Positions 61,674 through 64,000 of a stretch of 64,000 nucleotides of DNA are shown here, piece after piece. The first letter of the stretch is position 1. The number at the start of each line of letters is the position of its first letter. Source of the DNA: Desulfolinea sp050305405 (GTDB lineage Bacteria > Chloroflexota > Anaerolineae > Anaerolineales > Villigracilaceae). The translations under genes and the position numbers were made by a program. Below the pieces are notes generated by a model, which saw only the letters and a program-made list of their open reading frames with translations, made no database searches and was not told the origin of the DNA. The stretch is taken from contig JBNLFG010000005.1 of the NCBI GenBank assembly GCA_050305405.1, forward strand, positions 1 through 64,000. The letters run 5' to 3'.

Positions 61674-63077
61674 ATGCTACGAGCCAGATTAACTTTACTG
61701 TATTCAACGCTTTTAGGGGGCGTTTTATTGCTCTTTGGCATGGCGGTTTACTCACTCATCAACTTCACCCTGCTCGGGCAAGTTGACCAGGTTCTTAATG
61801 ATACTGCACAAGAAATCCTTGAAGTTGCACGTGTGGATGCTGTGGGTGAGCTAACAATTCTGCACTTGCCCCCATTGGACATGACTACAAATGTCTATGT
61901 GCAAGTTTGGGATCGTGATGGCCGTCTGGTCGCGGCTTCGCTTGACCGCAGCCAATTTCCCGAAGCACTTGATACACAAGGGCTCAGCACCGTGGAAAAA
62001 GTTTTTCGCAGCATTGACTATCAAGGTTTCCCGATGCGTGTTTTAAGCGTTCCACTCAGCGTGGGCGGGCGCGGCGCAGGGACCATGCAAGTTGCTTCCA
62101 GTTTAGCAATGATTACATCCGTACGCGAAGACCTGCTCTATATTCTCATTATGGGCGCGATTTTTGCCGTCATGCTGGCAGCCATCGGTTCATGGCTCGT
62201 GATCGAGCGCTCGCTCGCCCCACTGGATGCTGTCGTTGAAACCGCCGAACAGATCAATCGTGCTGATGACCTTTCTCGCCGCATCCCCTACAGGCACCTG
62301 CCCAACGATGAGGTTGGGCAGCTCGTGCTGACCTTTAACCAAACGCTCGAACGTCTCGAAACGATCTTCTCATCTCAACAGCGTTTTCTGGCAGATGTTA
62401 GCCACGAATTACGCACGCCACTGACCGTCATCAAAGGCAATCTTGATCTCATGCGACGCATGGATACGCTTGACGAAGAAATCCTCGTCAGCATCGATCA
62501 GGAGTCCAATCGGCTCACGCGCCTCGTTGGCGACCTGCTTCTGTTGGCTCAAGCTGAAACGGGCAAACTGCCCCTCCAGCAAGATTGCCTGGAACTTGAC
62601 GGCCTGCTCTTTGAAGTACTGCAAGAAATGCATATCCTTGCAGGCGAGAGAGTAACCCTGCGCCTGACAGAAATCGACCAGATCCAGATTTTGGGAGACC
62701 GTGATCGGCTCAAACAAGTTTTGCTGAATCTGATCTCGAATGCGATCCAATACACGCCCGAAGGGGGGAATATCTCCCTCAGTCTGGCGAAAACGAGCAA
62801 AAAAGCACGGCTCATCATCCGCGATACCGGACCTGGTATCCCCGCAGAAGATTTGCCACATATTTTTGAGCGCTTCTACCGCACCGAGAAATCCCGAACG
62901 CGATCCAAAACCCCCGGCTTCGGGCTTGGGCTTTCAATCGCTTACTGGATTATCCACAACCATGAAGGAAAAATTGATGTCGATAGCGTTGAAGGGCAGG
63001 GAACGACTTTCACGATCACATTGCCGCTGCTTGATCCGTCTAAAGCCTGCCCTCCGCCAGAACTTGATGGAGAGTAA
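61674..63077 (+). CDS. Sensor histidine kinase (HAMP, HisKA, HATPase_c)
   Basis: A 467-residue membrane kinase paired with the upstream regulator. Two membrane helices (residues ~8-30 and ~160-182) flank an external sensor domain; then HAMP, the phospho-acceptor H-box DVSHELRTPLTVIKGN, the N-box LNLISNAIQYTPEGG, the G1 box DTGPGIPAEDLPHIFERF and G2 GFGLGLSI. The extracellular ligand cannot be inferred. GGGGAGAAC precedes the ATG. Confidence 0.95.
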   Translation: MLRARLTLLYSTLLGGVLLLFGMAVYSLINFTLLGQVDQVLNDTAQEILEVARVDAVGELTILHLPPLDMTTNVYVQVWDRDGRLVAASLDRSQFPEALDTQGLSTVEKVFRSIDYQGFPMRVLSVPLSVGGRGAGTMQVASSLAMITSVREDLLYILIMGAIFAVMLAAIGSWLVIERSLAPLDAVVETAEQINRADDLSRRIPYRHLPNDEVGQLVLTFNQTLERLETIFSSQQRFLADVSHELRTPLTVIKGNLDLMRRMDTLDEEILVSIDQESNRLTRLVGDLLLLAQAETGKLPLQQDCLELDGLLFEVLQEMHILAGERVTLRLTEIDQIQILGDRDRLKQVLLNLISNAIQYTPEGGNISLSLAKTSKKARLIIRDTGPGIPAEDLPHIFERFYRTEKSRTRSKTPGFGLGLSIAYWIIHNHEGKIDVDSVEGQGTTFTITLPLLDPSKACPPPELDGE

Positions 63078-63095
63078 AGAAAAGCAAGAACCATA

Positions 63096-63128
63096 AAAAA
63101 GAGCCTTCGAATTTAGAAGGCTCTTTTT
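63096..63128. terminator. Bidirectional intrinsic terminator
   Basis: 13-bp stem AAAAAGAGCCTTC / GAAGGCTCTTTTT with loop GAATTTA, between the convergent histidine kinase and transglycosylase genes. Confidence 0.9.
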
Positions 63129-63825
63129 ACTGTCTTGCACTGGCCTGTGCACATAAACTTGCCCCGCCGTGTGCAAGCCATTCATCCAGACGTGCGCTGG
63201 TGGTAGCTCCCTGAAGGGCATCGGCATAAATTCCACTGCCCCAATATGCATAACGAACGGTTTCTGCCGCCCAAGCTACCTCCGTTTTTGGAATGACGCC
63301 GATACCGCCATTGTAACCTGCAAAGGCGAGGCGAGAATCTCCGTTGGCGGTATCCAGTGACGTTTTGAGATAGCCAAGTCCGCGCAAGGCGTTGGTAGTG
63401 GGATAATAAGGGTTCTCACCTTGCTCAAAATGGTAGGGCATAACCTGAAAGAGTCCCATGGCACCGGCACTCGATAACGCACGCGGATCTCCGCACGATT
63501 CGATTTGCATAACGGTAGCGATCAGGTTCGGATCGAGACCGGTTTGGGCTGCCCAATCCATGATTTGGTCGCCCCAATACTGTATTTCGGGGGTGAATAA
63601 CGGTGACAAGCCTGGGTGCGCGGCAAACTGTTCTGCATAAGGGCGAGCAAGCTCCTCATCCGCTTGAGTCGGGGTTTTTAATCCCCATAAAAAAGTTGAG
63701 AGAATAACTCCTAGAAAGACAACCAGTAAAGGTGGGAAAAATAAAGTAGAGAGGCAGCCGTTTCCTGTTTCGCTTTCATCGGCTACCTCCCAGTATTCTT
63801 CTTCGTCCCCGTAATATTCATCCAT
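63127..63825 (-). CDS. Lytic transglycosylase (SLT domain), membrane-anchored
   Basis: A 232-residue protein with an acidic, Tyr/Glu-rich cytoplasmic N-terminus, one membrane helix (about residues 28-50, LFFPPLLVVFLGVILSTFLW) and an external SLT domain. The SLT signature includes LIATVMQIESCGDPRA (catalytic Glu), SAGAMGLFQVMP and YNGGIGVI. It cleaves the glycan strands of peptidoglycan. The ATG lies 6 bp after the stop of the upstream gene, so they form an operon. The stop codon sits at the edge of the shared terminator stem. Confidence 0.92.
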   Translation of the reverse strand: MDEYYGDEEEYWEVADESETGNGCLSTLFFPPLLVVFLGVILSTFLWGLKTPTQADEELARPYAEQFAAHPGLSPLFTPEIQYWGDQIMDWAAQTGLDPNLIATVMQIESCGDPRALSSAGAMGLFQVMPYHFEQGENPYYPTTNALRGLGYLKTSLDTANGDSRLAFAGYNGGIGVIPKTEVAWAAETVRYAYWGSGIYADALQGATTSARLDEWLAHGGASLCAQASARQ

Positions 63826-63831
63826 GTTGGC

Positions 63832-63999
63832 CTAAAAACGTTGCTCGCGCTCGTCGTACGCTTGTTGGCGTCCGCTGCTGGCAGAGAGATTGTGGTATGT
63901 CGGTTCAGAAAAGCTGGCCTGGGTTGAGCGAGGAGCAGGTTTGGGCGCAGAGCGGAAGGTAGCTGCACTGCGTGCTACGGGCTGCTGACGGAATTTTTG
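63832..63999 (-). CDS. C-terminal fragment of an unrecognised gene
   Basis: An open frame enters from the right edge and ends at TAG (63832-63834), giving 55 codons. The peptide is rich in Arg, Ser, Ala, Pro and Gln (APKPAPRSTQASF, SSGRQQAYDEREQRF), typical of a disordered tail. The 6-bp spacing to the transglycosylase start supports it as the upstream gene of the same operon. Function cannot be inferred. Confidence 0.6.
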   Translation of the reverse strand, partial: QKFRQQPVARSAATFRSAPKPAPRSTQASFSEPTYHNLSASSGRQQAYDEREQRF

Positions 64000-64000
64000 C

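Noticed and set aside
1..64000. CRISPR arrays, prophage, integrases, rRNA operons or replication origins
   Set aside because: None seen on either strand: no regularly spaced repeats, no phage structural or recombinase genes, no rRNA-like text and no DnaA-box cluster noticed by eye.

Overview
The window reads as ordinary chromosome of a mid-GC bacterium, most likely a member of the Chloroflexota (Anaerolineae-like). This is inference from the gene mix: PD40 and lipobox-type lipoproteins with T/P-rich linkers, two ABC-exporter pairs, large secreted beta-helix and Ig-like proteins, a TtuA/TtuB tRNA thiolation pair, a ChlI/ChlD-type chelatase, RNase J and FtsH. No phage, plasmid backbone, rRNA or CRISPR array was seen.

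Layout. 1-0.3 kb: tail of a GGDEF protein and an initiator tRNA-Met. 0.3-7.6 kb (minus): a two-gene ABC exporter and the ackA-pta acetate operon. 7.9-10.7 kb (minus): an arsenic-type operon (ArsR regulator, thioredoxin-like protein, ACR3 pump, DUF318/ArsP-like permease). 10.8-12.8 kb: a PD40 lipoprotein and a response regulator with an HD-GYP domain. 12.9-14.9 kb (minus): a chelatase gene split in two frames at an A-run that looks like a -1 frameshift site. 15-18.7 kb: an S1-domain protein, an M19 dipeptidase, a membrane protein and a lipoprotein. 18.8-20.3 kb: a small protein plus an ArsR-type regulator behind a palindrome-bearing promoter. 20.4-25.8 kb: an orphan UgpC/MsmX-type ATPase and a second ABC exporter pair. 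26.1-29.3 kb: a large secreted beta-helix protein, followed by a MITE-like element with a 9-bp target duplication. 29.6-32.9 kb: PadR-MFS efflux operon, an ankyrin lipoprotein and a YczE-like membrane protein. 33.2-34.3 kb: ttuA-ttuB.

34.5-39.4 kb is a clearly AT-rich island holding four tightly packed genes: a polytopic membrane protein, a P-loop GTPase, an 836-residue protein resembling GTPase-associated protein 1, and a RING-like zinc finger/TM/SH3b protein. I judge this the most interesting system here: a probable NTP-driven conflict (defence) or envelope-stress cassette. It lies next to the ubiquitin-like TtuB gene, and an IS200/IS605-like hairpin remnant marks its left edge.

39.4-51.6 kb returns to housekeeping: GT4 glycosyltransferase, YraN, a nucleotidyltransferase, miaA, an acyl-CoA synthetase, ftsH, xth, a CheY-like receiver, DUF192, a LysM-M23 protein, and rnj behind a leader with two terminator-like hairpins. 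51.6-60.1 kb (minus) is a surface/secretome block in which three secreted proteins share one domain, at the extreme C-terminus in two of them. 60.3-64 kb: a sugar-phosphate transferase, an OmpR-type two-component system, a lytic transglycosylase and the end of an unrecognised gene. Many genes end in strong, often bidirectional intrinsic terminators.
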